A stretch of 46,835 bases of DNA. Source: Isosphaeraceae bacterium. GTDB taxonomy: Bacteria > Planctomycetota > Planctomycetia > Isosphaerales > Isosphaeraceae. Made by a program: the position numbers and the translations under genes. Below, one piece after another: positions 23,472-32,191 of the stretch (the first letter of the stretch is position 1; every line of letters starts with the position of its first letter). Under the pieces are notes generated by a model. The model ran no database searches and was not told where the DNA came from. It worked only from the letters and a program-made list of their open reading frames with translations. Where the stretch lies: NCBI GenBank assembly GCA_025356435.1, contig JANXSY010000237.1, forward strand, positions 1 through 46,835, given 5' to 3'.

Positions 23472-25561
23472 GGCTTTTGGGGCGGGATCGTCAGGAGAAT
23501 CGGGGCGCTCGAATAAGCTGTTTTCACGACGAAGTTGATCGAGACGTGTCCCATGACTGCGATCGGCACCTTTTCGCATGAGGGGGCGTCAGCGGCGGCC
23601 TGGAGCACGATCTTGCCGACGGTCTCCTTGGGTCCGAGCAACGTCTTCGAACCGGCCTCCTTGACCGTCACGCCCGGCGGCAACGACGACGCGAAGACCT
23701 GACCGAGATGGGCCAGATTCACCGCGAGGTTGACGCCCTGCGCGTAGTCACCTTGCCGGGTGATCGTCACGTCGATGGTCGTCGACTCGCCCGGTTTGAG
23801 GACGACTTCCGTCGGCTTGGCCTCGACGCCGAGGTCCGAAGGCTTGGTAACCGCCAGCGCGATTGTGTCGACGACATAACGCCCTCGGCCTCCGCCCGGC
23901 AGGTAGATTTCCTGATAGGGAGCGACCGTTCGGGCAATGGGACCCACGCCGGTTTCGGCCTTGGCCCCGAGCTTGATAAACGACCCGCCCAGCTTGGCCT
24001 CTTTCAATGCGGAGACGACGATGACACCTTGGCTCATGTTCGCGGGGATCGTCAACGGGCTGGCCTGGACACCGGCGGGCAGGCCGTCGAAGGCCGCCGA
24101 GATCGGCCCTGCGAAGCCTCCGCGACGGGTGACATTGACGTAAACCGCCATCCGCGCCCCCGGCCCGATGTTGATCTTATCAGGGTCGCAAAACGCGACG
24201 AAGTCGGGCTTCGCGGACTCGGCGAGAATGGTGTAGCCGAAGTTGGGTCCGCCCCGACTGTGAAGGTCACCAACCTGCACGGCGAACGTGCCGTCTGAAG
24301 GGGCGGTCCACTCGACCCGGAGATCTTTGCCCAAGCCCGGCGAGTCGTCCACCTCGGTCACGACGATGCCTTTCGCGTCGAGAATCCGCAGGACAACGTC
24401 CGCGCCCGACTTGACCCGCCGCGCGACGATCTCGAACGCGTAAGCCTGCCCTTTCTTCGCCTCAAACCGATAGGCGTCGAGGTCATTCCTCGCGCCGAGC
24501 CGGCCGCAGATTGCTGCGGGCAGTGTCACCGCCTGCGCCTTCGGCGTTTCGTCTCCAGCGTCATCGACCTCGACCGCGATCGGGAGCCGGGTGACGACGA
24601 CCGGGTACGCCTGAGTGCGGCCCGCCTCGCTCGCGAGCGGAAACCATCGAGGCCCGTCCGGGGCCTCTCCGGGCACGTCAAGCCGCAGTGGCGTCTTCGT
24701 ATCGAAGTTGACGCCCAGGCCCTTCAACTCGGCCATCTTGCCCGGGTTGACGGCCGATGGGAACACCGACGTGACATAAGGCTTCGACGACGCGATCAAG
24801 ACATAGGTCCAGTTCGCATTCCCCGCGTAGTTCGTGTCGCGCACCTGGAGGAGATAGTTGCCGGCCGTCTTGAAGGTGTGGATCAGGAGGGGGTCTGCGT
24901 AGTCGCTATTGTCGTCGGTGGCGACCTCTCGTCCTCTCTCGTCAAGGAGGATCAAGATTGGATCGAGATGCGTTTGCAGGTCGTGAATCTTGTTTTCGAG
25001 CCGATTCCCCCAGAGCGAGAACGCAATCGTCTGACCGACTTTGGCCTCGATCGTGTACCAATCCACATCCTCAACCGCGCCGATCTTTCCCGAAACGGCC
25101 ACGGGCAGAGTGAGCTTCTGAGCCCCCTTGGCGGTGTTGTTGGCCTTCTCATCGGCCTCGACGACGACCGGATCTTCGGTGACGACGACCAGGCCGGTCG
25201 ACGAGACGCCTTGAGGCGTTACGAGGCGAACCTCGCGGATCACCGGCGCGGCGTCAGCGGCGACCGTGAGCTTGACCTTCGCCGAGGCAGCGGGCTGGCC
25301 CTTCATCCCACTCTTGGCCTTCGCTATCGGGACCGCGACCTTACCCGGCGGCATCACTTCACCTGTGACGCCCGTCCCTTCAACGAGCAGGGCCGAGGCC
25401 CCTGAGAAGTCCCCCGCGCCGGTCAGCGTTAACTCGGTGGTCGTGCCACGTTGAACCGCCGTCGGCTCGACCCTTGAGATCATCGGGTACGACGTCTGAC
25501 CCCAGGTCGTCCCCGACGCGGCGATCAGAATCATCGGTATGAGCAGGTGGGCTTGTCGCAT
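23468..25561 (-). CDS. Secreted PPC-domain protein (bacterial pre-peptidase C-terminal domains)
   Basis: 697 residues from ATG 25561; a GTG at 25591 overlapping the previous stop (GTGA) would add 10. An N-terminal signal peptide (hydrophobic 5-15, cleavage near WGQ) precedes an IPT/TIG-like domain (SRVEPTAVQRGTTTELTLTG). Two PPC-like beta domains follow, recognisable by 'VDWYTIEAKVGQTIAFSLWG' and 'LDAYRFEAKKGQAYAFEIVA'. The C-terminal part contains further Ig-like beta segments. There is no catalytic motif. PPC domains aid export and binding of secreted planctomycete enzymes. Its place after a DUF1549/DUF1553 protein and a cytochrome-WD40 protein suggests a shared extracytoplasmic complex. 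Confidence 0.85.
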   Translation of the reverse strand: MRQAHLLIPMILIAASGTTWGQTSYPMISRVEPTAVQRGTTTELTLTGAGDFSGASALLVEGTGVTGEVMPPGKVAVPIAKAKSGMKGQPAASAKVKLTVAADAAPVIREVRLVTPQGVSSTGLVVVTEDPVVVEADEKANNTAKGAQKLTLPVAVSGKIGAVEDVDWYTIEAKVGQTIAFSLWGNRLENKIHDLQTHLDPILILLDERGREVATDDNSDYADPLLIHTFKTAGNYLLQVRDTNYAGNANWTYVLIASSKPYVTSVFPSAVNPGKMAELKGLGVNFDTKTPLRLDVPGEAPDGPRWFPLASEAGRTQAYPVVVTRLPIAVEVDDAGDETPKAQAVTLPAAICGRLGARNDLDAYRFEAKKGQAYAFEIVARRVKSGADVVLRILDAKGIVVTEVDDSPGLGKDLRVEWTAPSDGTFAVQVGDLHSRGGPNFGYTILAESAKPDFVAFCDPDKINIGPGARMAVYVNVTRRGGFAGPISAAFDGLPAGVQASPLTIPANMSQGVIVVSALKEAKLGGSFIKLGAKAETGVGPIARTVAPYQEIYLPGGGRGRYVVDTIALAVTKPSDLGVEAKPTEVVLKPGESTTIDVTITRQGDYAQGVNLAVNLAHLGQVFASSLPPGVTVKEAGSKTLLGPKETVGKIVLQAAADAPSCEKVPIAVMGHVSINFVVKTAYSSAPILLTIPPQKP

Positions 25562-25587
25562 AATCGAGACTCGCTCGGAGATGGATA

Positions 25588-27150
25588 TCACTTCGGCTTC
25601 GATGGCGAGGCCGGGCGTTCCTTGACCTCTTTACCGCCAACCACCCAACGCACCGCCGATCGGAGGTCGGACGCTCCCTTGACCTCGCCGTCCGGCGCGA
25701 TGGCAAGCCAGGCCGGCGCGCCGGGGCTGATCGAGGGGGGTTGGAGCAAGACCGCTTCGAGCTTGGCCGACTCGGGATCCCAGACCCGGACCACACCATC
25801 CCACCCGCCGCCCGCCACGCGACGCCCGTCAGGCGAGACGGCGACCGCGTATTGCCACTCGGTCGGGCCGAGGAGCGGACGGAGATGCGCACCGGTCTTA
25901 CCGTCGAAGAGTCGGATCGACTTATCACCGCTCGCCGACACGAGCCGCTTGCCGTCTCGGCTGAACGCGAGCTGCTGCACCGGCCCGCCGTGGACTCCCA
26001 CCTTCTTCGCCGATTTATCGGCATCGGGCAACCACGACCGGATCGACGGTTCATCCCCCGCGCTCACGAAGCCGGTCCCATCGGGTCGGACGGCGATCGC
26101 GAGGACATCCTCATTGTGCTCGCCGTAAGTCCTCATCTCCGTCGCCGAATCGGCGTTGATCCGCTTCACCGTTCGATCTTTGCTCGACGAGATCACCGAC
26201 TTGCCGTCGGGCCAGAAGGCCACGTCATAGACGAAGTCGGAGTGCCCCTTGAACACCCCCGACGCCTTGCCGGTCTCCAGGTCCCAGAACCGGACCGTCG
26301 CGTCATAAGAGCCCGTCACGAGCCGCTTGCCATCGGGGCGAAACGCAAGACCCGACACCACGTCGCGATGGCCGTCGAACTCTCGGATCGTCGATCCATC
26401 GTTCGCGTTGATGATGCGGACGACTCCCGAACGCGATGGCAATCCGGCACCCGCCGCGAGGACCTTGCCGTCAGGACTGTGGGCCAGCGCGAGCACCGGG
26501 CCGGGGATGTCGTCGATCATCCGGATCAACTCGCGTTTGGGAACGTCCCAGATCGCGATCTGGCCATACGTGCCGACAGCGAGCGTCGTCCCGTCATTCC
26601 CGAACGCCAGCGACGTGACGCCGGGGATCGGACCGACCTTGAGCCGCATCTCAAGCGCCGACTTGTTCGGTGGCACTGCGGGCAGCGAGAGCGTGAGGTC
26701 GAGCGACCGGACGACGCGACGCAAGGCGGGTTTCGATGGGGTCAATCCCGCGACTTCGGTCGGCGTTCCCCTCGGTGCCCCGGCTTCGATCCATCGGCGG
26801 ATCAGGTCACGCTGGAGAGGCTTGATGGGGACATCCGAAAGGGGCATCCGCCGCTCCTCGTCGGTCTCGTTGAGGCGAGAATAGAGTTCACTCTCGGCCG
26901 ACTTGCCCGCAACGACGACTTTATGCTTGGTCGTCCCCCTCATCAGCGCCTCGAAGGAGTCAAGCGCGAGCCCGCCCGAGACGTCGGGGTCTTCGATTTC
27001 CTTGACGTTGTGGCAGACGACGCATCGCTTGGCGAGGATCGGCCGGACGTCGCGTTCGTAAGACGGAGGAGCATCGGCGGCGGACAGAGGCGTTCCGAAG
27101 CCGAGAAGGAATCCGATCTGAAGACTTATCCATGATCCAAGGAGTCGCAT
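25588..27150 (-). CDS. Secreted planctomycete cytochrome c-WD40 repeat protein
   Basis: 520 residues. The start at 27150 is chosen because AGGAGG (27157-27162) is then 6 bases away; the ATG at 27156 would abut it. A signal peptide (1-25, ending PLSAA) is followed by a planctomycete cytochrome C domain, YERDVRPILAKRCVVCH (haem site C43-C46-H47), with G-G-L-A-L-D-S and R-R-M-P-L downstream as usual. From about 150 to 490 there are seven WD40-like blades, e.g. HSPDGKVLAAG, GHRDVVSGLAFRPDGKRLVTGS. It should be an exported haem protein with a propeller platform. It starts 17 bases after the DUF1549/DUF1553 gene. Confidence 0.92.
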   Translation of the reverse strand: MRLLGSWISLQIGFLLGFGTPLSAADAPPSYERDVRPILAKRCVVCHNVKEIEDPDVSGGLALDSFEALMRGTTKHKVVVAGKSAESELYSRLNETDEERRMPLSDVPIKPLQRDLIRRWIEAGAPRGTPTEVAGLTPSKPALRRVVRSLDLTLSLPAVPPNKSALEMRLKVGPIPGVTSLAFGNDGTTLAVGTYGQIAIWDVPKRELIRMIDDIPGPVLALAHSPDGKVLAAGAGLPSRSGVVRIINANDGSTIREFDGHRDVVSGLAFRPDGKRLVTGSYDATVRFWDLETGKASGVFKGHSDFVYDVAFWPDGKSVISSSKDRTVKRINADSATEMRTYGEHNEDVLAIAVRPDGTGFVSAGDEPSIRSWLPDADKSAKKVGVHGGPVQQLAFSRDGKRLVSASGDKSIRLFDGKTGAHLRPLLGPTEWQYAVAVSPDGRRVAGGGWDGVVRVWDPESAKLEAVLLQPPSISPGAPAWLAIAPDGEVKGASDLRSAVRWVVGGKEVKERPASPSKPK

Positions 27151-27166
27151 CGTCATCCTCCTCGGA

Positions 27167-29596
27167 TCAGTGGTTGAACAGAAACTCTTTAGAGTTGAGC
27201 AGGCCCCAGAAGAGGTCTTGCGCCCCTTGCGATCGCGCGGAAGCCTCGACGATCAACCGCGTCGCGATCTCGGTCTCGTGAGGCTCGGGGCGGCGATCAA
27301 ACGTGACGAGATAGAGCTTGCGGACGAGCGAGGGATCGTCGATCGACTTGTCCTTGAGCCAGGCGGCGAGCCGGCCTTCAGGGGCGTTGATCTTGCGGTT
27401 GAGGGCCTCGCCGTTCATCAGGTGGAGGGCCTGCGAGAGGTTGGGGTCGGAACCTCGCTCGCATTCGCAGGCGATCGCGCGGACGGGGCGGCCAAAGGTG
27501 TCGAGGAAGTAAGACTTGAATGTCGTGTCAGGGAGGGCGATCGACCTTGTGCCCTCGGGCCTGAGTGCGAACTTCTCAGTAGTGCCGGTGGCGGCGTTAA
27601 GGGCGTCGAGGAGCTGTTCGGCGGTGAGCCGCTTGAGGTGATAGTGCGTGAAGAAGGTCGTATCCAGGCGGTTATCCGGGGTGGGCAACGCGCTCAGCGC
27701 GTAGGTCCGGCTCTTGAGAATGAGGCGGAGCAGGGCCCTGATATCCGAGCCCGACTTGACGAACTCGGCCGCCATCGCGTCGAGCAATTCGGGGTTCGAG
27801 GGCGGATTGGTCGCGCGGAGATCGTCGATCGGGTTGACCAGTCCCGAGCCCATCAGGTAGCCCCAGTAACGGTTCACGACGTTCCGCGCTGTCCAGGGAT
27901 TCTTGGGGTCGTTGAGCCATCGGGCGAGGGCGCGTCGGCGGTCGATCGGGTCATCGGCGGGTGGGGCGTTGAGCGGGCGGGGGATCATCCGTTTGCCGCT
28001 GCGAGGTTGGTTGATCTCGCCGGTCTTGCTCACGAAAATGACCCGCTCCTGACCGAACAGGCCGAACTCGTCGCTGGTCTTGGTGCGGATGCGGGCGAAA
28101 TAGGCGGCGAGCCCATAATAGTCATCCTGCCCGTACGCCTCGAACGGGTGATGATGGCACTTGGCGCACTGAAGCCGCACGCCCATGAAGAGCTGAGCCG
28201 TCGTCTCAGCGAGGTCTTCAGGATTGCTTGCGACCCGGAAATAGTTGGCGGGGCCAGAGGTGAAGATCGACCCTTGGGCCGTCACCAGCTCGTCGATCAT
28301 CCGGTCAAATGGCTTGTTCGACCGGAAGGCGTCGCGGAGCCAGAGGTTGAACGCGAGCATCCCCTGCGCCCCGAGATTCTCGGAATTGACGCGGAGCAGG
28401 TCTCCCCACTTGAGCGTCCAGAAGTCGACATACTCGGACCTGTCGAGCACGCGATCGACGAGCTTGTCTCGCTTGTTCGGGTCGGTGTCGTCGAGGAACG
28501 TCTCAACCTCTTCGGGGGTTGGCGTCGTCCCGATGGCGTCGAGCATCACGCGACGGAGGAATTCGGCATCGGTGCAGGTTGGGGACGGAACGAGGCCCAG
28601 CTCACGCCACTTGGCGGCGGCCTTGTCGTCGATCACGTTCTTCGCGACCCACTCGAACGGCTTGGTCGCCGAGTAGGGGACTGTCAGCCTGGCGAGCGCC
28701 GCGTGACCTTGATAGCGGACCATCACGCTTGTCTCGCCCTGGCGTTCGACCTTCGCCGTGCCGAGCGGGGTCACGGTCGCGACGCCTTCGTTCAGCGCGT
28801 CATACTTCGCCTGATCGGTCACATCGCGAACGGTGCCGTCAGACAGTTGGGCGAGCACGACGAGCCGTTGCGTATCGCCGGGCCGCAGGGTCCGGGCTGT
28901 GGGATAGACGTTGAGGCCGATGACATCCGACTCGGCACGATCGGGCGGGGGAGCCCCCTCTTCGAGCCAGAGACGAATGATCTCGTAATCGCGCGAACCG
29001 GTCTCGAATCGCTTGCCGCCGCCGTGCGCAACGGCGAGCGTCGGCTTGAGCAGGAGCAGGCTCTCCTCGGGCGCGAACGGAGTCACGCGCCGTCCCTCCG
29101 CGCTCTTGACGATGGCGACGTGGTCAGGGTCGGCCTCGAAGCCGAGCAACGAGAGCTTGAATCCGCCCTTGCCGTGCTGGCCGCCGTGGCACGCCCCCAT
29201 GTTGCATCCGAGCTTCGTCAGGATCGGCTGGACCTCGTGGCGGAAGCTCACCCGCCTCGGGATCGACGACCCCGAGACCGCCACCGCCACCTTGGCCTCG
29301 ACATTCCCAACCCTCACGACCGCCGAGCCGGTGCCGTCACCCTTCGGGACGAGTCGGCCGTTACCGTCGATCGCGACGATGCCGGGAGACTTCGATTCCG
29401 CTTTCGCCTCGCCCGTCACGTCGCGCCGGGTGCCGTCGGTCAAGACGCCGACGACCACCAACCGCTGCGACGCCGACGGTCCCGAAAGCTTGATCTCCGA
29501 AGGCCAGACTTCGAGCGACTTGACCACTTGCGCACCCGACACGCCGGTCATCCCGGTCGAGACGATGACGGTTGCGAGGAGAGATCGCATGCGCAT
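27167..29596 (-). CDS. Secreted Ig-like/DUF1549/DUF1553 cytochrome protein
   Basis: 809 residues. A signal peptide (1-22) leads into a Big-2-like domain (24-108). A cysteine motif with an unusual spacing, C131-N-M-G-A-C136-H137, follows, then a second Ig-like repeat (225-307), the DUF1549 domain (about 310-510) holding a canonical haem site C477-A-K-C480-H481, and the DUF1553 domain (about 560-800). This is a signature architecture of Planctomycetes and relatives, where dozens of paralogues may occur; the function is unproven but electron transfer at the cell surface is generally proposed. It is the first gene of the operon; the start has no strong ribosome binding site. Confidence 0.92.
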   Translation of the reverse strand: MRMRSLLATVIVSTGMTGVSGAQVVKSLEVWPSEIKLSGPSASQRLVVVGVLTDGTRRDVTGEAKAESKSPGIVAIDGNGRLVPKGDGTGSAVVRVGNVEAKVAVAVSGSSIPRRVSFRHEVQPILTKLGCNMGACHGGQHGKGGFKLSLLGFEADPDHVAIVKSAEGRRVTPFAPEESLLLLKPTLAVAHGGGKRFETGSRDYEIIRLWLEEGAPPPDRAESDVIGLNVYPTARTLRPGDTQRLVVLAQLSDGTVRDVTDQAKYDALNEGVATVTPLGTAKVERQGETSVMVRYQGHAALARLTVPYSATKPFEWVAKNVIDDKAAAKWRELGLVPSPTCTDAEFLRRVMLDAIGTTPTPEEVETFLDDTDPNKRDKLVDRVLDRSEYVDFWTLKWGDLLRVNSENLGAQGMLAFNLWLRDAFRSNKPFDRMIDELVTAQGSIFTSGPANYFRVASNPEDLAETTAQLFMGVRLQCAKCHHHPFEAYGQDDYYGLAAYFARIRTKTSDEFGLFGQERVIFVSKTGEINQPRSGKRMIPRPLNAPPADDPIDRRRALARWLNDPKNPWTARNVVNRYWGYLMGSGLVNPIDDLRATNPPSNPELLDAMAAEFVKSGSDIRALLRLILKSRTYALSALPTPDNRLDTTFFTHYHLKRLTAEQLLDALNAATGTTEKFALRPEGTRSIALPDTTFKSYFLDTFGRPVRAIACECERGSDPNLSQALHLMNGEALNRKINAPEGRLAAWLKDKSIDDPSLVRKLYLVTFDRRPEPHETEIATRLIVEASARSQGAQDLFWGLLNSKEFLFNH

Positions 29597-29739
29597 CGGG
29601 GTGTCTTTCGTGTTGGGAGGCAAGGTCGGTCGGGGGCGGGAGTCGCGGGCGGGCCTGATGTTTAACAATGATTGATGATCGATAGAAAAGCAAGGGTCCG
29701 CTGGCGTGTGGGAGATCGAATCGCGATCGACCTTGAACC

Positions 29740-30873
29740 TTAGCGGATCACTTTCCCACCCGAGCCGACGACCACACGTGACTGCTCGACGTCTTCGAGC
29801 GGCACTGGCGAGGTTCGATCGCGGTAGCGCGGCAGCCAGACCCATTCGGTTCGACCCGAGACCATCGCTTCGGCGACCTCGGTGCTAAGCGTAACCCCGC
29901 CTCGTCCGTTGAGGTGGACGGGGTCCACAAACTTGGTGTGGTCGTAGCCTGACCGACGCGCGTCGAGGACGATCAGACTCGGATGCTTGGCGGCGACTTC
30001 GCGGACGAATCCACTGTATTTCTCGTCGGCCCCGCTCGCGACCCGTCGCTGGTGGATGGCTGGAGAGACCGGCGGCAGAAGCCAGTAGACCTTCGCCCCG
30101 CGCGACTCGGCCAGCTTGATGAACTTGTCGATATACGTGCGATTGACCTTATTGCACCAGAAATGGTCCGACATTAGTTTGAAATGGTCTTGCTCGGTCA
30201 CTTGCCCCTGGAAGGCCGGATTGTCGGGCGTGTACTCGGCTCCTCGATGCTGACCCCAGTTGCGTTGGTAGACGAGGTTGGTCTCATGGAGCGGGTCGAC
30301 CTGACCACGCAGGGCCGCGATCAGGTTGGCCTGGATCTCCCAGCGCGATCGGTGCGAGTTGAGCAGGCGGTCGCGGGCCATCGTCACGAAGAAGCCAAAG
30401 TCTCGGCCGGCGCGGGCCAGTTCGATCAGCTCGCGATAGTTGAGAATCTCGGGCCAGTTCCGCGACGAGTGCCGGGGGCTTCCCGAGAGCAAGTCGGGCA
30501 TGAAGTCGACGATAATTGACTGCGGCCGGGCTCCGGCGTCGAGCGCGTGCTTGAGCAGGAAATAGCTCGCCGGGGCCGACGCCGCGCAGATCGAGACGTT
30601 ATAGACCCGCTTGCCGAGCTTGGCTTCGAGCACCTCGGGGATCATCCCGTGCTTGACCAGGCTATCGCCGAAGCAGAGCACCTCGGCCTTACTCGCTTCG
30701 CCACGCGCGGCGGTGTCGCTGAGGTTCCACGAGAGGGTGGCGGTGTTCGTGAACCGGAACGCATGACGGCCGATGTAAGCCTCAACCGCGACAACCAGGA
30801 CGACCATCCCGATCAGTCCAAGGGGCCAGCGTCGCGTCTTTATTTCGGGTTCCATGACACCGAATCCCTTCAT
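29740..30873 (-). CDS. Membrane-anchored SGNH/GDSL-like hydrolase or acyltransferase
   Basis: 377 residues. A single N-terminal membrane helix (about 17-33) anchors an extracytoplasmic domain with C-F-G-D-S-L (Ser71 nucleophile in the GDS block) and D317-P-V-H320-L-N, the DxxH catalytic block of SGNH enzymes. In polysaccharide loci such proteins often add or remove O-acetyl groups, as AlgX/DltD-type relatives do. The ATG overlaps the GT4 stop by four bases (ATGA), so it is co-translated. Substrate specificity is inferred from context only; a lipase/esterase role is the alternative. Confidence 0.78.
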   Translation of the reverse strand: MKGFGVMEPEIKTRRWPLGLIGMVVLVVAVEAYIGRHAFRFTNTATLSWNLSDTAARGEASKAEVLCFGDSLVKHGMIPEVLEAKLGKRVYNVSICAASAPASYFLLKHALDAGARPQSIIVDFMPDLLSGSPRHSSRNWPEILNYRELIELARAGRDFGFFVTMARDRLLNSHRSRWEIQANLIAALRGQVDPLHETNLVYQRNWGQHRGAEYTPDNPAFQGQVTEQDHFKLMSDHFWCNKVNRTYIDKFIKLAESRGAKVYWLLPPVSPAIHQRRVASGADEKYSGFVREVAAKHPSLIVLDARRSGYDHTKFVDPVHLNGRGGVTLSTEVAEAMVSGRTEWVWLPRYRDRTSPVPLEDVEQSRVVVGSGGKVIR

Positions 30874-32126
30874 GCCGAAGCCGCAAGCCGCCCGGATCTT
30901 GCCCCGATCGCCGTCTCGACGCGGGCATTCAGCGTTGCGAAGCGATGGTCCCAGTCATAACCCCGCTCGACGAGAGCCCGGCCCGCCTCGCCGAGTCGGG
31001 CAGCATAGGCGCGGTCGTCGAGAAGTTTTGATATCGACCGTTCGAGGGCGGAAATATCGCCGAACTCGACGAGCAATCCGGCCTCGCCGTGGATTACAAC
31101 CTCGGGCACGCCCCCGGCCCTCGCGGCGATGACCGGTTTTCCGTTGGCCCAGGCTTCGAGATAGACGATGCCGAACGAGTCCGTGCGTGAGGGCATCGCG
31201 AAGACGTCGATCGCGTCGTAGAACGAAGGCACGTCCTCCGGCAGGATCGGCCCGAGCTGCTTCAGCCACGGCCGGGACCGCCAGTCATCTCTATCAAGAA
31301 AGGCGTCGAACTCGGGAGTCGCCGACCCGGCAAGGAGCAACGTCACGGCTTCGGGTCGGTCGCGATTAATCCGATCGACGGCGCGGATCACGTCGGGAGT
31401 TCCCTTGTTGGGGTCGAGCGCACCGAGTTGACCGACGACCGGACCCGGGCCGACCCCATATCGGCCGCGCAAGGTCGCGCCGTCGCCGCCGGTGACTTCC
31501 GCACGCTCGATCGCCATCGGCAGGGTGAGGAGCCGATCGCGGGGGACGCCCCAGCCGGCAACGACCTCGGAGGCGTTCGGGGTCGGCGAGACGATCACGT
31601 CGGCCTCGGACAGCAGGCGGATCTGGTGCGGCCGGGTGTAGGTCCGGTTGACCGGGTCGCCGGGGGTCGAGAGATGGAGGAACGGCGTGAGAATCAGCGG
31701 GGCATCGGCGGCGCGGGCGGTCTGGAGCGCGGCATAGCTGAAGAGGGTGAACGGGAAGCCAACCCCGAATACCGCGTCATAATCGCCGCGAATCTTGCCG
31801 AGGCCGGGAATGATCGGCATATAAGACGCGACGCGGCATTGGGTCCGCCAATGGGGGACATAGCTCAAGAGCCGGCCCGCATAGCGTTGCAACGGCAGAT
31901 GCTTGACCGGGAACCGATGCACGACGGCACCGTCAACGTTCGAGACCGCCGGGGCGTCGACCCGCCGTCGACTCGGATCGGTGTAATAGCGCAGGTCGTG
32001 GGCGTCACTGGTAAAGACATCCACCGAGTGACCCGATGCCACGAAGCGCCGGACCATCGCGCGGCCGTAAGTCTCGGCCCCACCGAGGCAGGGATGGTAG
32101 CGATGGGTGAACCAGGCGATCCGCAT
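30870..32126 (-). CDS. Glycosyltransferase family 4 (GT-B fold)
   Basis: 418 residues. N-terminal Rossmann half: M-R-I-A-W-F-T-H-R-Y-H-P-C-L-G-G-A-E-T-Y, the glycine-rich loop of GT4 enzymes. C-terminal half: VVGQLGALDPNKGTPDVIRA (nucleotide-binding strand), then F-A-M-P-S-R-T-D-S-F-G-I-V-Y-L-E-A-W-A-N-G-K-P-V, the donor-binding EX7E region with the first acidic residue an Asp. It transfers a sugar from a nucleotide donor to a growing glycan at the inner membrane. The start at 32126 has GAGGGA 6 bases upstream and gives a standard N-terminus. Donor and acceptor cannot be told. Confidence 0.92.
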   Translation of the reverse strand: MRIAWFTHRYHPCLGGAETYGRAMVRRFVASGHSVDVFTSDAHDLRYYTDPSRRRVDAPAVSNVDGAVVHRFPVKHLPLQRYAGRLLSYVPHWRTQCRVASYMPIIPGLGKIRGDYDAVFGVGFPFTLFSYAALQTARAADAPLILTPFLHLSTPGDPVNRTYTRPHQIRLLSEADVIVSPTPNASEVVAGWGVPRDRLLTLPMAIERAEVTGGDGATLRGRYGVGPGPVVGQLGALDPNKGTPDVIRAVDRINRDRPEAVTLLLAGSATPEFDAFLDRDDWRSRPWLKQLGPILPEDVPSFYDAIDVFAMPSRTDSFGIVYLEAWANGKPVIAARAGGVPEVVIHGEAGLLVEFGDISALERSISKLLDDRAYAARLGEAGRALVERGYDWDHRFATLNARVETAIGARSGRLAASA

Positions 32127-32191
32127 CGGACGTCCCTCGTCGCTTTCGCAGGCCGAGCCGAGGCCCATCCTGCATAAAGTGATTGATCTTT

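Noticed and set aside
27170-29665. 831-residue open frame on the plus strand
   Set aside because: It is exactly antisense to the DUF1549/DUF1553 gene, has no ribosome binding site, and its Arg/Glu/Gly/Val-rich composition is that of a GC-rich antisense shadow.
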